Notes: generated by a model from the letters alone, not told the origin. Positions 32,814-42,669 are shown, numbered from the stretch's first letter. The stretch: 63,023 nt of DNA from Gemmatimonadota bacterium (GCA_021295835.1 JAGWBP010000004.1:37035-100057); one strand, 5' to 3'. Numbers and translations: made by a program.

Positions 32814-33728
32814 CTACGCCGCGAAGGACTTGAGCCCCTTGCCCTTTTCGCCCTCGCGCAGGCGCCGGAGCGCCCGGTCCCTGAGCTGTCGGATGCGCTC
32901 GCGCGTGACCCCCAGGATATTGCCGATCTCCTCGAGCGTGTGCTCCCGGACGCCCTCAAGCCCGAAGTAGAGCTTCAGAACCTTGGCGTCGCGGGCCTCC
33001 AGCGACCCCAGCGCCCTGCCGACCGCCTCGGTGAGGAGGCGGTTCTCGACCTCCAGCTCGGGCTCGGCTGCCTCTTCGGTGATGAAGCGCTCGACGAGCT
33101 GCGAGTCCTCGCTGTCACCGATCGGCGCGTCGAGGCGAATCTCGGCCGCGTTCAGCGTCTGGAGCGACTCGACCAGCTTCGGCGTCAGGAAGGTGGCCTT
33201 CCCCAGCTCGACGCTCGTGGGATCGCGACCCAGCTCCTGCTTGAGGCGCTCCTTCTCGCGAAAGATGCGCGCCAGGTCAGAGGCACGATTCAGCGGGACG
33301 CGCACCGGCCGCCCATGATTCGCGAGCGAGGCCAGTATCGCCTGCCGGATCCACCAGACGGCGTAGGAGATGAACTTCACCCCCTGCTCTGGATCGAACT
33401 TCCGAGCCGCCGTCACCAGCCCGACGTTCCCCTCCTGGATGAGGTCGGTGAGCGACACACCCCGATTCTGGTACTTCTTGGCCACGCTGATCACAAAGCG
33501 CAGATTGGCCTTCGCGAGCGCCCTAACCGCCTCCTCGTCGCCGTTCTGCGCCCGCGCACCGAGGACCTTCTCCATTTCGGGAGTGATCAGCTCGTGGCGG
33601 CTCACGTCGCGGAGGTACTGATCCAGCGCCGTCTTCTCGTCCAGGGTGGAGTCGAAGCCCGTGAGCAAGTTCCCACGCCCCTTGCGTCCCCGCGCATTCT
33701 TGGTCGTCTTCTTGGTTCGCGCTGCCAT
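32814..33728 (-). CDS. Sigma-70 family RNA polymerase sigma factor (RpoD/SigA-like, group 1/2)
   Basis: A 304-residue sigma factor. Region 1.2 (ALDQYLRDVSRHELIT), region 2 (NLRFVISVAKKYQNRG, LIQEGNVGLVTAARKFDPE, FISYAVWWIRQAI), region 3 (DPTSVELGKAT) and region 4 (HTLEEIGNILGVTRERIRQLRDRALRRLRE) are all present. The N-terminus is a short Lys/Arg-rich tail (RTKKTTKNARGRKGRG) without the long region 1.1 of E. coli RpoD, so it is either a compact primary sigma or a group 2 paralogue. GGAGGAG lies 8 bp upstream of the ATG. Confidence 0.92.
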   Translation of the reverse strand: MAARTKKTTKNARGRKGRGNLLTGFDSTLDEKTALDQYLRDVSRHELITPEMEKVLGARAQNGDEEAVRALAKANLRFVISVAKKYQNRGVSLTDLIQEGNVGLVTAARKFDPEQGVKFISYAVWWIRQAILASLANHGRPVRVPLNRASDLARIFREKERLKQELGRDPTSVELGKATFLTPKLVESLQTLNAAEIRLDAPIGDSEDSQLVERFITEEAAEPELEVENRLLTEAVGRALGSLEARDAKVLKLYFGLEGVREHTLEEIGNILGVTRERIRQLRDRALRRLREGEKGKGLKSFAA

Positions 33729-33802
33729 CGCCCTATCTCCTCCGGTGCGGATCCGCCCGGTCGGGTAGGCCGCACCTGTAGTTTCGTGTATAGCCTATAA
33801 GT

Positions 33803-35128
33803 TTAGCGTGTGTCCATATCGTGCGCAAACGCCTTTCCCTGGAACGTCGAGTCGGAGAGGCGGTCCAAGAGCCACTCGGGCTCCACGCGTCTGCGCTCGA
33901 AGGTGTACAACCGAAGTACACGCGCCGTCCGGTAGAGTTCCCGCGCCACCCTTGGGAGGTCCAGCAGCCCAGCCACGCCCTCCTCGTCCAGCCTGACGAC
34001 CTGGCCGTCGGCCTCCAGCAGCAAGTTCATCTGGAACATCCTCTCCTTGACCGGGAAGTCGAGCATCGCCTCCCCCGGTGCCAGCCCCAGTTCGGCCGCG
34101 ATCCTGTCCTCCAACTGCCGCTTGGCGCTCGTGTCTCCGCTGACCCACTCGGGAAGCACCTTCCCTTCGAGCTGCCAAGCAGCGACATCCGTTGCCCGCT
34201 TCGGGAGCCGGCGCTCGCGCAGGGCGGGAAGCCACCGCCTTGCGATTCGGGCCGCACGGGGGTCCCTGCTCCTGGCCGCACGCCGTCCGAGCTCGTAGAG
34301 CAACTCCTCGTCAGTGGGACCGACGAGCTCGAGAGGCGTTACGAGACCGGCCTCGACCGCCGTCTCGACGATCCGCTTGTAGAGGCCGGTGGCCGCCCTC
34401 ACTCCATGGTGCCAGTAGACGGTCCTGAACATCTGGTACTTGGAGAAGAGAAGGGACTCCAGGGTGCTGACCGCCTTGCTCCGGAGCCCGACCTCCCAGC
34501 GGTCGGTCGCCGGATCGCGGACGAGGACGAGGCCCTGAAGGAGCCGCTCCACATCGACCTCGCCGTATGGAACGCCGCAGAAGTGGGCGTCGCGGCGCAG
34601 ATACTCCATCTTGTCCAGGTCGAGGCTGCCGCTCACCAGACCCCGGAGCGGATTGTCTCCCTTGCCCTTGATGACGCGGTGGATCTCGGCGGCAGACCCG
34701 TCGCCCAGGGGACGCAGGGACTCGGCCAGGGGAGCGGAGGCGAAGAAGCGCGCGCTCATCTCCTCGTGGTCGCCGGCGATGCGTCCCGGCTCGAGCTCCT
34801 CCAGCGCATGCGAGAAGGCGTAGTGGCCGATATCGTGGAGGAGTGCCGCGTAGGGGATCAGGCGGGCGTAACGGCGGAGCTGATCGGGTAGCCCTTGCCC
34901 CTCTTGCAGCGCCTGAATCGCCCGTACGGCGAGGTGGTAGACCCCCAGCGCGTGGTCGAAGCGGGTATGGGTGGCCCCCGGGTAGACGAGGTGGGCGAAT
35001 CCCAGCTGCCGGATGTAGCGGAGGCGCTGGAAGGCCGGGGTGTCCATGATCGCCACGGCGACCGGGTCCATCCGGATGGTGTTCCAGATGGGGTCGCGTA
35101 CCACCAAGGGTCGTCCACGCGGTTGCAT
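33803..35128 (-). CDS. HD-domain phosphohydrolase (COG1078)
   Basis: A 441-residue dNTPase-like protein. The HD motif set is visible: YPGATHTRFDHALGV, LLHDIGHYAFSH, and GSLDLDKMEYLRRDAHFCGV. It begins with RDPIWNTIRMDPVAVAIMDTP, the usual family start, which supports ATG at 35128 over longer frames to 35233. Members hydrolyse dNTPs or related phosphates; substrate unknown. A C-terminal region with YTFERRRVEPEWLLDRL is specific to this group. Confidence 0.85.
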   Translation of the reverse strand: MQPRGRPLVVRDPIWNTIRMDPVAVAIMDTPAFQRLRYIRQLGFAHLVYPGATHTRFDHALGVYHLAVRAIQALQEGQGLPDQLRRYARLIPYAALLHDIGHYAFSHALEELEPGRIAGDHEEMSARFFASAPLAESLRPLGDGSAAEIHRVIKGKGDNPLRGLVSGSLDLDKMEYLRRDAHFCGVPYGEVDVERLLQGLVLVRDPATDRWEVGLRSKAVSTLESLLFSKYQMFRTVYWHHGVRAATGLYKRIVETAVEAGLVTPLELVGPTDEELLYELGRRAARSRDPRAARIARRWLPALRERRLPKRATDVAAWQLEGKVLPEWVSGDTSAKRQLEDRIAAELGLAPGEAMLDFPVKERMFQMNLLLEADGQVVRLDEEGVAGLLDLPRVARELYRTARVLRLYTFERRRVEPEWLLDRLSDSTFQGKAFAHDMDTR

Positions 35129-35440
35129 GGGGTGCCAACGTAGCCATCGCGGCTGGGGGCTGCAATGCAGTGGAGGGCTATTGTCCATGAACTGGGTGCC
35201 ATATCGCCAGCGTCCGGTCGAGTCGGTCGCCAACGACGACGCGGCCTACTATGGACCATTTTTCCAGGAAGGCCTGGCTCGCGCGTGCGGTCGGTGAGCT
35301 GGCGCAGATGCCGAGGCCGTGGCTGGAGAGAGTAGGCATCGTCGCCCCGCGCACTTGCCACGATGTGGCCGCTCTGCCTAGTCTCTCTGCACCCCGCCAC
35401 TGAGTACCCTTCACCTACCCAAGTCGCTGCGTCGCCTGAA

Positions 35441-36757
35441 ATGAACACCTGCTCGGTCCGCTCGGTGAGCCACCATTACTTCCGCCCGGTGCGCCGTGAA
35501 CGGGTGCGGGAGGTGGGTCGGCCGTGGCGGTGGCTGGCTCTGGCAGTCGGCATCTGTACGGCAGCGGCGTGCGGCACGGAGCCCCCGGTCGCCACGACCG
35601 TCGAAGTCACACCGGACAGCGCGACTCTGGTGGAGATCGGCCAGACCGTGCAGCTGGTCGCGCGGGTGCTGGACCAGGACGAAGCCCGGATGCTCGATGC
35701 AGCGGTGACCTGGTCCTCGGCGGATGCGACCGTGGCTACAGTGGACCCCGCTGGATTGGTGACGGCGGTCGGCGAGGGCGAGACGACCGTGACTGCCACA
35801 GCGGGCACCGTTACCGGGGATGTACACGTGACCGCCCGGGACGAACGCGCTGCTCTGATCGCCTTCTTCGAGGCCACCAACGGGGACGGATGGATCGTCG
35901 GGGACGGATGGGGGACGGACCGCGCGCTTCGAGAGTGGTTCGGTGTGAGCGTCAACGGGAGTGAGCATGTCGTGGGGCTGCGGCTGCCGGGCAACCAGCT
36001 CTCCGGGTCGCTGCCGCCTGAGCTGGGGAAGCTCGGGGCACTGGACTTCCTCTACCTTCACGGCAACCAGCTTTCGGGACCGATCCCCCCGGAGCTTGGC
36101 GATCTCGCAGCGCTGAGGATTCTGTCCCTACACGGCAATGAGCTGAGCGGGAGCCTGCCAGCGGCGTTGGGCGACTTGGGTTCGGTGACGGATCTGCTTC
36201 TGGGGCACAATCGGCTGACCGGCCCGATTCCGTCCGAGCTGGGTGGTCTCGGCTCGCTGAACAGCCTGCGGCTCGAATACAACGAGCTGACTGGTTCAAT
36301 CCCGTCCGAGCTGGGACGCCCCGATTCGCTGACCAGCCTGTGGCTTGCGGGCAACGAGCTGACTGGCGCCATCCCGCCGGAGCTCGCCGATCTAGAGCTG
36401 CTGACGAGCCTGGATCTGAGCGGCAACCGGCTGAACGAGCCCATCCCCGCAGAGCTGGGCGGACTCGACATGCTGAGGACTCTGCGGCTTGGCGACAACG
36501 AGCTGCGCGGCTCCATTCCGGCCGCGCTCGGTAACATCGACTCGCTCGGGATACTGGGTCTCGCCCGCAACGAGCTGACCGGAACGCTCCCGCCGGAGCT
36601 GGCCAACCCGGCGTCGCTCACGGAACTGGGGGCGCGCAACAATCGCCTTGAGGGGTGCATCCCGCAGGCACTGCAGCGCTTCCGCGCACTGATCAACCCC
36701 CAGGGCGACCCCGAGGAGGTCGACGCCCAGTACGATCTTCCCGACTGCGACGGCTAG
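35441..36757 (+). CDS. Lipoprotein with Big2 Ig-like domain and plant-type leucine-rich repeats
   Basis: A 438-residue exported protein. A hydrophobic segment ends in a lipobox (TAAAC) near residue 44. A Big2-type Ig domain follows (TVEVTPDSATLVEIGQTVQL, VTWSSADATVATVDPAGLV, AVGEGETTVTATAG). After a linker (DERAALIAFFEATNGDGW) come about ten LRRs with the GPIPPELGDLAALRILSLHG pattern, i.e. the 24-residue plant-type repeat. It ends after a C-terminal cap with CIPQALQRF. It probably acts at the surface in adhesion or binding. The ATG at 35441 is chosen; upstream sequence shows no conserved feature. Confidence 0.8.
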   Translation: MNTCSVRSVSHHYFRPVRRERVREVGRPWRWLALAVGICTAAACGTEPPVATTVEVTPDSATLVEIGQTVQLVARVLDQDEARMLDAAVTWSSADATVATVDPAGLVTAVGEGETTVTATAGTVTGDVHVTARDERAALIAFFEATNGDGWIVGDGWGTDRALREWFGVSVNGSEHVVGLRLPGNQLSGSLPPELGKLGALDFLYLHGNQLSGPIPPELGDLAALRILSLHGNELSGSLPAALGDLGSVTDLLLGHNRLTGPIPSELGGLGSLNSLRLEYNELTGSIPSELGRPDSLTSLWLAGNELTGAIPPELADLELLTSLDLSGNRLNEPIPAELGGLDMLRTLRLGDNELRGSIPAALGNIDSLGILGLARNELTGTLPPELANPASLTELGARNNRLEGCIPQALQRFRALINPQGDPEEVDAQYDLPDCDG

Positions 36758-36918
36758 CCGAGTATGGACAGACGAGCGAACGGTCCGGCGGGGATGCGGC
36801 ACCCTCGGGGCCTGCCTAGGCATTACTCTTAGGGGGTATGCTCCTGGGGCCGGTCGGCAACCCGCGCCGGCACGGACCAACCGCCGCAGGGCCGACAAGC
36901 GACAGGGGATCCAGAGCG

Positions 36919-38760
36919 ATGATGCAGCAGATGCGCAGGAACACGAAGTGGATCATGATCCTCGCGGTCCTGGCCTTCGCCGGATTGATGTTCTTCGAGT
37001 GGGGTATGGACATAACGGGGCAGTCGTCGGGGTCGCTTGGCGAGATCGGCAGCGTGAACGGGACGCCCGTCCTGTACGACCAGTACATGGGCACCTACCG
37101 GCGCCTCTACGACCAGGCCGCGGAGAGCCAGGAGGATCCGATCACCGGCGCACAGATCAAGGAGCTCGAGGACGACGCGTGGGAGGAGATGGTGAACAGC
37201 ATCGTCATCGAGCAGGAGCTCGAGCGACGCGGGATCGTCGTGACCGACGAGGAGCTGATCAACGCTGCCCGCTACTACCCGCCGCCTGAGGTGGTCGCCG
37301 ACCCGAATTACCACACCGACGGCGTCTTCGACGTCGCCAAGTACCAGCGCTTCATATCGGTGGCGAGCCGCGATGTCCTCCTCTCCCTCGAGGCGTACTA
37401 CCGCAACCTGATACCGCGCACCAAGCTGCTCAGGCAGATCGGATCCGGTGTATACGTCTCCGACGGCGATCTGTGGGATGCCTATCGCTCCTCGCACGAG
37501 AGGACCGCCGTGCGCTACGTCTCCTTCGACCCGCTGGTTCGCGTTTCCGACGAGGAGTTCGAGATCTCTCCGGACGAGGTCGCCGGCTACTACGATGAGA
37601 AGATGGAGGACTTCTTCGTCGCGGCGAGCGCGAAGGTCGTGGTGGTGCCGATCCCGAAGACCCCGAAGGCCACCGACACCGCGGCGGTGCTGACCAGGAT
37701 CGAGGAGCTCAGGCAGGCGGTCCTCGACGGAGAGGACTTCGGCGAGCTGGCGCGAGCGGAGTCTGCAGACGAGGGGTCGGCCCCGGAGGGAGGCGATCTG
37801 GGTGTATTCGCCAAGAGCGCGATGGTGCTCCCCTTCGACTCGGCCGTCTTCGCCAGCCCGATCGGCCGCGTGACGCCGCCGGTTCGCAGCTCCTTCGGGG
37901 TGCACATCATCGAGGTGATGGAGCGATGGGGCCAGGACTCCGCGCGCGCGAGGCACATCCTGCGGCGCTTCGAGCGAACCGACGACTCCGAGATCGAGCT
38001 ATACACCGTGGCCGACTCGCTGGAGGAGCTCGGCGAGTCGATCGCTCTTTCCGAGGCGGCCGCTGCTCTCGGTCTGGAGGCCGATACTGTCGAGTTTCTC
38101 GAGACCTTCCCCTTCATTCCCGGCGTCGGCGATGCGAGCGAGGGCGCAGACTGGGCCTTCGACCCCGAGATCCCCGAGGGCGAGGCGAGCCCCGTGTTCG
38201 AGAATCGCGACGCCTTCTACTCCGTGGAGCTGATCTCGAGAGAACCCTCGCGCTACCTGACGCTCGAAGAGGCGGAACACTCGATCCGGAGCTCGATCGC
38301 GGTGGATAAGAAGGTCGAGGTGGCGATGGCCGAGGCCCGAGCTCTGGTCGACGAGGTTCGGAGCGGTCGCACTCTCGACGAGGTGGCGCGCGAGATGGGC
38401 GCGGGCGAGGTGGGCGAAACGGTGCCATTCTCCCGCGTAGAGGAGGTCCCCGGTCTGGGACGCTACAACGCGGCCATCGGAGCCGCCTTCGGGCTGGAGG
38501 TGGGCGAGGTCTCGGATGCGGTGCGCGCCGGTCAGAACGTGCTCGTAGTCGAGCGCGTCTCCTGGGAGGCTGCCGACAGCGCGGCCTGGTTGGCGCAGCT
38601 AGACGCGCAGCGCAGCCAGCTGATGGGTGCGCTGCGAGACCAGAGGATGTCCAACTGGATAGAGGGGCTGCGCGAGAGCGCCGACGTAGTGGATCGGCGA
38701 GACGAAGTCCTCAACCGCCCCGAGGAAGAGCAACAGCTCCAACTTCCCGCGATCTTCTGA
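36919..38760 (+). CDS. PpiD/SurA-like periplasmic peptidyl-prolyl isomerase
   Basis: A 613-residue membrane-anchored foldase. An N-terminal helix (WIMILAVLAFAGLMFFEWG) is followed by a SurA-N-like region (SVNGTPVLYDQYM, EEMVNSIVIEQELERRGI, VTDEELINAARYYPP), then a parvulin domain (LRQAVLDGEDFGELARAE, EGGDLGVFAKSAMVLPFDSAVFA split, PVRSSFGVHIIEVMERW) and a second C-terminal parvulin-like region. It assists folding of outer-membrane proteins. ATG at 36919 follows AGGGG; an upstream frame reaches 36838 but lacks sense. Confidence 0.88.
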   Translation: MMQQMRRNTKWIMILAVLAFAGLMFFEWGMDITGQSSGSLGEIGSVNGTPVLYDQYMGTYRRLYDQAAESQEDPITGAQIKELEDDAWEEMVNSIVIEQELERRGIVVTDEELINAARYYPPPEVVADPNYHTDGVFDVAKYQRFISVASRDVLLSLEAYYRNLIPRTKLLRQIGSGVYVSDGDLWDAYRSSHERTAVRYVSFDPLVRVSDEEFEISPDEVAGYYDEKMEDFFVAASAKVVVVPIPKTPKATDTAAVLTRIEELRQAVLDGEDFGELARAESADEGSAPEGGDLGVFAKSAMVLPFDSAVFASPIGRVTPPVRSSFGVHIIEVMERWGQDSARARHILRRFERTDDSEIELYTVADSLEELGESIALSEAAAALGLEADTVEFLETFPFIPGVGDASEGADWAFDPEIPEGEASPVFENRDAFYSVELISREPSRYLTLEEAEHSIRSSIAVDKKVEVAMAEARALVDEVRSGRTLDEVAREMGAGEVGETVPFSRVEEVPGLGRYNAAIGAAFGLEVGEVSDAVRAGQNVLVVERVSWEAADSAAWLAQLDAQRSQLMGALRDQRMSNWIEGLRESADVVDRRDEVLNRPEEEQQLQLPAIF

Positions 38761-38807
38761 TCCGTCGAGTGGGGGGGGCGCGGATCGGGCGCTCCGCCTC
38801 CGCGAGA

Positions 38808-39062
38808 TCAGCCGGACTTCAGTCGCTGACTCTCCTCGGCGCTGCCTTCGTCCCCGGACCTGAGCGGGGGAACGCTCTCGCCGCCCGAGCGCGGCTTGGT
38901 CTCGGTGTGCACCGTGTTCTCAATCTCGCGCACCGAGGACTTGAACTCGCGAATCCCCTTGCCGAGCGAGGTCCCGATCTCGGGAAGGCGCTTCGCCCCG
39001 AAGAGCAGGAGCAAGGCCACGAGGATCGCCAGCGTTTCCCACATGCCTAGTCCGAATGGCAC
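38808..39062 (-). CDS. tatA: Twin-arginine translocase subunit TatA
   Basis: An 84-residue protein with one transmembrane helix (WETLAILVALLLLFGAKRLPE), the FG hinge and an amphipathic helix (IGTSLGKGIREFKSSVREI), then a charged tail. It forms the Tat pore with TatC, encoded 7 kb away. Confidence 0.93.
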   Translation of the reverse strand: MPFGLGMWETLAILVALLLLFGAKRLPEIGTSLGKGIREFKSSVREIENTVHTETKPRSGGESVPPLRSGDEGSAEESQRLKSG

Positions 39063-39204
39063 GTCTCCACCTCCTTGCCTGCGAGGGCCGAATGGGGGTG
39101 ACCACCCCCCGCGATGTGCTCCGACCAGTAAGCTACACGGGGGCCGGAGTGCCGGGAAGTCCGCCAGTAGAGCCGAAGTCGTGGTATCCGCGATCGCGGT
39201 GCAG

Positions 39205-40146
39205 TCAACGGGCTCGGTTCACCGAGTACGCCACCGCCTCGGAGAGGGACTCGCGGGCGGGGCTGGGCGGCAGGAGGAGGAGCTCTCCCCTGGCCGCGTC
39301 GGCGTACTCGAGTGCCTTGGCGCGCGCGTACCCGATCCCCCCGTTCTCCCCAACCAGTGCAATCGCCTCGGCGATCTCGGCGTTCCCCGGCTCGGCCACC
39401 TCGAAGAGTCTACGGATCTTGGCCGCTCCGGCGGGGGACATCCGCCTCAGGGCGCCGATCAGCGGGAGCGTGACCTTGTGTTCGCGCAGGTCGAGGCCGG
39501 CGGGCTTACCGGTCACCTCCTCTTCCCCCACGTAGTCCAGGATGTCGTCGGCGATCTGGAACGCCATGCCGAGCTGGCGTCCGAAGCGCCCGAGGGTGGC
39601 GCGGTGCTTGCGGGGACCCGCCAGCGCCCCTAGCTCGCACGCGGCCGAGATCAGCGACGCGGTCTTGGCCGAAATCAGACGGTAGTAGTTGTCCTCACCG
39701 TGCGAGAGGTCGTCGCAGGCGAGCAGTTGGCGCATCTCCCCGACGCTCATCGCGTTGGCCGCCGAGGCCAGGACCCGCACGGCCTCCAGGTCGCCGAGGC
39801 GCGCCAGCTCGGTGACGGCGCGGCTGTAGAGGTAGTCGCCCATGATGATCGCGATCTGATGCGTCCAGAGCGAATTCACCGCTGGCATCCCGCGGCGGAG
39901 CGCCGAGTTGTCGACGGCGTCGTCGTGCACCAGGGTGGCCATGTGCACGAGCTCGATGGCCGCTCCGAGCGTCAGCGCCTCCTCCGGCGTCTCCCCCTCG
40001 ACCTCGCTTGCGAGCAGGAGCAGGGTGGGCCTGAAGAGCTTACCAGGCACCTGTTGCAGATAGGACCTGACATCCTCAATCAGCGAGAAGTCGGATTCGG
40101 CGATCACGCCGAGCCTCTCGACGACCATGTCGAGGCGCCCCCTCAC
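39205..40146 (-). CDS. Long-chain polyprenyl diphosphate synthase (IspB-like), start uncertain
   Basis: A 313-residue enzyme that elongates isoprenoid diphosphates. The first Asp-rich motif is in MATLVHDDAVDNSALRRG and the second in FQIADDILDYVGEEE. GKLFRPTLLLLASEV and EMRQLLACDD are also typical. The GTG at 40146 lacks an RBS and begins inside a conserved helix (RGRLDMVVERLG); the frame is open upstream with APV preceding, and AAGGAG occurs about 40 bp upstream. The true start may be a rare codon upstream of GTG. Confidence 0.87.
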   Translation of the reverse strand: MRGRLDMVVERLGVIAESDFSLIEDVRSYLQQVPGKLFRPTLLLLASEVEGETPEEALTLGAAIELVHMATLVHDDAVDNSALRRGMPAVNSLWTHQIAIIMGDYLYSRAVTELARLGDLEAVRVLASAANAMSVGEMRQLLACDDLSHGEDNYYRLISAKTASLISAACELGALAGPRKHRATLGRFGRQLGMAFQIADDILDYVGEEEVTGKPAGLDLREHKVTLPLIGALRRMSPAGAAKIRRLFEVAEPGNAEIAEAIALVGENGGIGYARAKALEYADAARGELLLLPPSPARESLSEAVAYSVNRAR

Positions 40147-40412
40147 GGGGGCCCGGATCTCGGAGAGCCCGGAACCGGCCCTCTCCTTGGTACACGTAGT
40201 TTCGATCTTGCTTGTGCGCTGTCGGTACTTGCGGCCACCGGCTCGAGACGGGGTACCCCGGCGCTAATCGCCCTGGCAACCCTTGGGCTGCTGGCTCCAT
40301 CGACAAATTAGCACCAAGAGCGCACTCGGCGCATTCGGGTCCCTGCCCGGCGAGACCGAGCGAGGAGGTCCGTGACGCCCCCCGGAGGATCGGCGCATTG
40401 GTCCCGGGAACC

Positions 40413-41351
40413 CTAGCAGCAGTCTTCATCGAGTGCCAACAGTCGTTGGCTCAGCATCCGGTCGGGTGACCAGTCGCGGATGCGCATCGCGGCGGCGGCC
40501 TCGTCGTCGATCGAGTCGGGGGCCATGCCGATCAACTCGGTCCCAGCCACCCTCCCTCCCTCGTTCTGTACCTTGGCCTCCAGGTCGGCGAAGACCACCA
40601 TGGGGTCGATCAGATCCGGTCTGGCCAGCGTCATCGAGATCTGTAAGCGATCCTGCTGCGGAAGGTGGAGCGCCAGCGCACGCAGGCCCGGGTGTCCCCC
40701 GCCCGACTCGCGCAGCGTCGCTGCCACCCGCCTGGCCTCGGCGATACCCACTTCCTTCACGTCAACGTTCCACGCCAACAACACTTCGCGTGCGCCGACA
40801 CATGTGGCCCCGGCTGTCGGGTGAGCCCAGGCGTGTACGCGGCCCGCGCTCTCCAGACCGACCACGTCCGCTCGCCTCCGCCTCCGGGCTGCCACTCCGC
40901 CCTCCTGCGCCATGAGCGCCTCGAAGCCCCCTCGGCGAATCTCGCCAAGGCCCCGCCCGGGGGGGCGCGACGCCTCGGCGTAGTGGAATACGGGGACCCC
41001 CAGCCGCCCGATCCGCTCGCTAACCCGGTGCGCAATATGCACCACCTCGGCCGTTGCGAGCCCGGCGAGGGGCACGAAGGGAAGTACATCGAGCGCTCCA
41101 ACACGCGGGTGAAGCCCCCGATGGGCACGCATGTCGATGCGGTCGCGGGCCAGTTTGGCTGCCCTTACGGCACCCTCTTCGATCGCGGCGGGAGGCCCCA
41201 CGACGGTGACAACGCTTCGATGGTGGTCGGGGTCGGAGGTTGTGTGCAGCACACTGCACCCCGACCGTGCGAAGCACCCGGCAGCTGCGGCCGCGAAGTC
41301 TGGATCGCGACCCTCGCTGAAGTTGGGGACGGCCTCGATGACGCGCTTCAC
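40413..41351 (-). CDS. ftcD: Glutamate formimidoyltransferase
   Basis: A 312-residue enzyme of histidine degradation that transfers the formimino group to tetrahydrofolate. The N-terminus VIEAVPNFSEGRDPDF is diagnostic; DPDHHRSVVTVVG and MRAHRGLHPRVGALDVLPFVP follow. No cyclodeaminase domain is fused, as in many bacteria. The C-terminus ends in Asp-Cys-Cys. It lies 18 bp downstream of the lipoprotein gene on the same strand, suggesting cotranscription. Confidence 0.95.
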   Translation of the reverse strand: MKRVIEAVPNFSEGRDPDFAAAAAGCFARSGCSVLHTTSDPDHHRSVVTVVGPPAAIEEGAVRAAKLARDRIDMRAHRGLHPRVGALDVLPFVPLAGLATAEVVHIAHRVSERIGRLGVPVFHYAEASRPPGRGLGEIRRGGFEALMAQEGGVAARRRRRADVVGLESAGRVHAWAHPTAGATCVGAREVLLAWNVDVKEVGIAEARRVAATLRESGGGHPGLRALALHLPQQDRLQISMTLARPDLIDPMVVFADLEAKVQNEGGRVAGTELIGMAPDSIDDEAAAAMRIRDWSPDRMLSQRLLALDEDCC

Positions 41352-41369
41352 TCCGTCCCTGCGGACGCC

Positions 41370-42533
41370 CTATTGCTGCCCCTCCCCGCCTAAGTCGTTC
41401 GAAACAGGGTCTGGCAGGGTGGAGAGATTTGGATTGCCGGCCTGCGTCTGGTACGCCCAGTCGAAGATCACGAAGCGGTCGTTGTAGGGGCAGGCGCTAT
41501 AGTGCGTCACGCGCACGGCCCCGTAGCGCATCTCCCCGTCGTCGCCCGGGACGTGGAACATGTAGGTGTACCCGGCCTCGATGGTGATGTCCCCCTCGAG
41601 GTACCCCGTCGTCGGCGCCTCGTCCCATGAGACGCAATCGGGGTCGGCACCTGGGCCGCACGTCAGCGCGGAGGTCGCCCGGACCTGCGCGTGCACGCTA
41701 ACCCCCTCGCCCGGGCTGAACCAGAGGTGGCCGTCGGCGGCGTGGATACGGAAGTGACGGTTATCGCTGTCGCCATCGATCACCGCCTGGGTCTGGTCGG
41801 TTTCCTGGAAGCGGAAGCCGGAGCTGCCTGGCACATCCGAATAGGCGTAGACCAGCTCGCCAGTGTAGTCCGGGCGAGGGGTGACCGACACCAGGTGGCT
41901 GCCGAGACTCTCGTGGCCCAGGTCGTCCACCGAGGTGACGAAGTACTCGTAGGTGGTGCCGTTGTCGACGAACGCGTCGAGAAAGGCCGGCGAGTCGGAC
42001 TCGCCCAGGAGGTAGATCTCGCGCGATACGGTGTAGATGCGGTAGACGGCGAAGTCGTCAGCCGCAGAGCCGTCGTCGGGCCAGTGCAGGTAGACCGCGC
42101 CGTCGAGTGCGACCGCGTCGAGGGAAGTGGGCGGAGGCGGAGGTTGGGGCGTTGGGACGTAGACCTCGACGGAGTGTGAGCTGGCCGACTCCGCACCGGT
42201 CTCGGTGTCAACGGCGGCCACGTAGTACTCGTAATTCACCCGCGAGGCGACGTTGATGTCGCGGTAGACGCACTGCCCCGAGGCGCAGCTCGTGACTTCG
42301 GCGATGAAGAAGTACTCGGAACTGGTGTCCCCCTTGCCGTACACCCTGAAGGGCTCACCGTCCCACTCGCTGTGCATCTCCCACAGGAGATCCACACCGC
42401 GATTGTAGTAGTCGCCCTCGAGGTTGACCGGCGGCGCCACGTCCTCGATCCGCATCAATTCGCTGCCGCAAGCTGCGAGTCCAACCACAGCCAGTGCCGA
42501 GAGCCCGCATCTCTTCCCGATTCTGCTAGCCAT
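41370..42533 (-). CDS. Lipoprotein with fibronectin-type-III-like domains
   Basis: A 387-residue protein. A short signal (LSALAVVGLAAC) gives a lipobox Cys near residue 22. Two Fn3-like beta sandwiches follow: one at residues 30-125 (LEGDYYNRGVDLLWEM, VNYEYYVAAVDTETG) and one at 135-220 (LDAVALDGAVYLHWPDDGS, YEYFVTSVDDLGHES), joined by a poly-Pro hinge. The C-terminal domain (GYTYMFHVPGDDGEMRYGAV) has Cys pairs that could be disulfides. Function unknown. It is followed by ftcD. Confidence 0.75.
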   Translation of the reverse strand: MASRIGKRCGLSALAVVGLAACGSELMRIEDVAPPVNLEGDYYNRGVDLLWEMHSEWDGEPFRVYGKGDTSSEYFFIAEVTSCASGQCVYRDINVASRVNYEYYVAAVDTETGAESASSHSVEVYVPTPQPPPPPTSLDAVALDGAVYLHWPDDGSAADDFAVYRIYTVSREIYLLGESDSPAFLDAFVDNGTTYEYFVTSVDDLGHESLGSHLVSVTPRPDYTGELVYAYSDVPGSSGFRFQETDQTQAVIDGDSDNRHFRIHAADGHLWFSPGEGVSVHAQVRATSALTCGPGADPDCVSWDEAPTTGYLEGDITIEAGYTYMFHVPGDDGEMRYGAVRVTHYSACPYNDRFVIFDWAYQTQAGNPNLSTLPDPVSNDLGGEGQQ

Positions 42534-42669
42534 AATTCTCCGTCCGTGGTTTCAACGGTGGCAGGCGGCCGGGCAGGTGCCACTCGGAGACACACGCCCG
42601 ACCACGTACAGGTGATCACTCACTGAACACTGAATCCTGTGCAATTCCCGTTCCAGGCCAACTGCACGG

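Noticed and set aside
35253..35402. A 49-codon plus-strand frame starting MDHFSRKAWLARAVG
   Set aside because: No RBS, no family and no conservation evidence; the 35129-35440 gap otherwise shows nothing clear.
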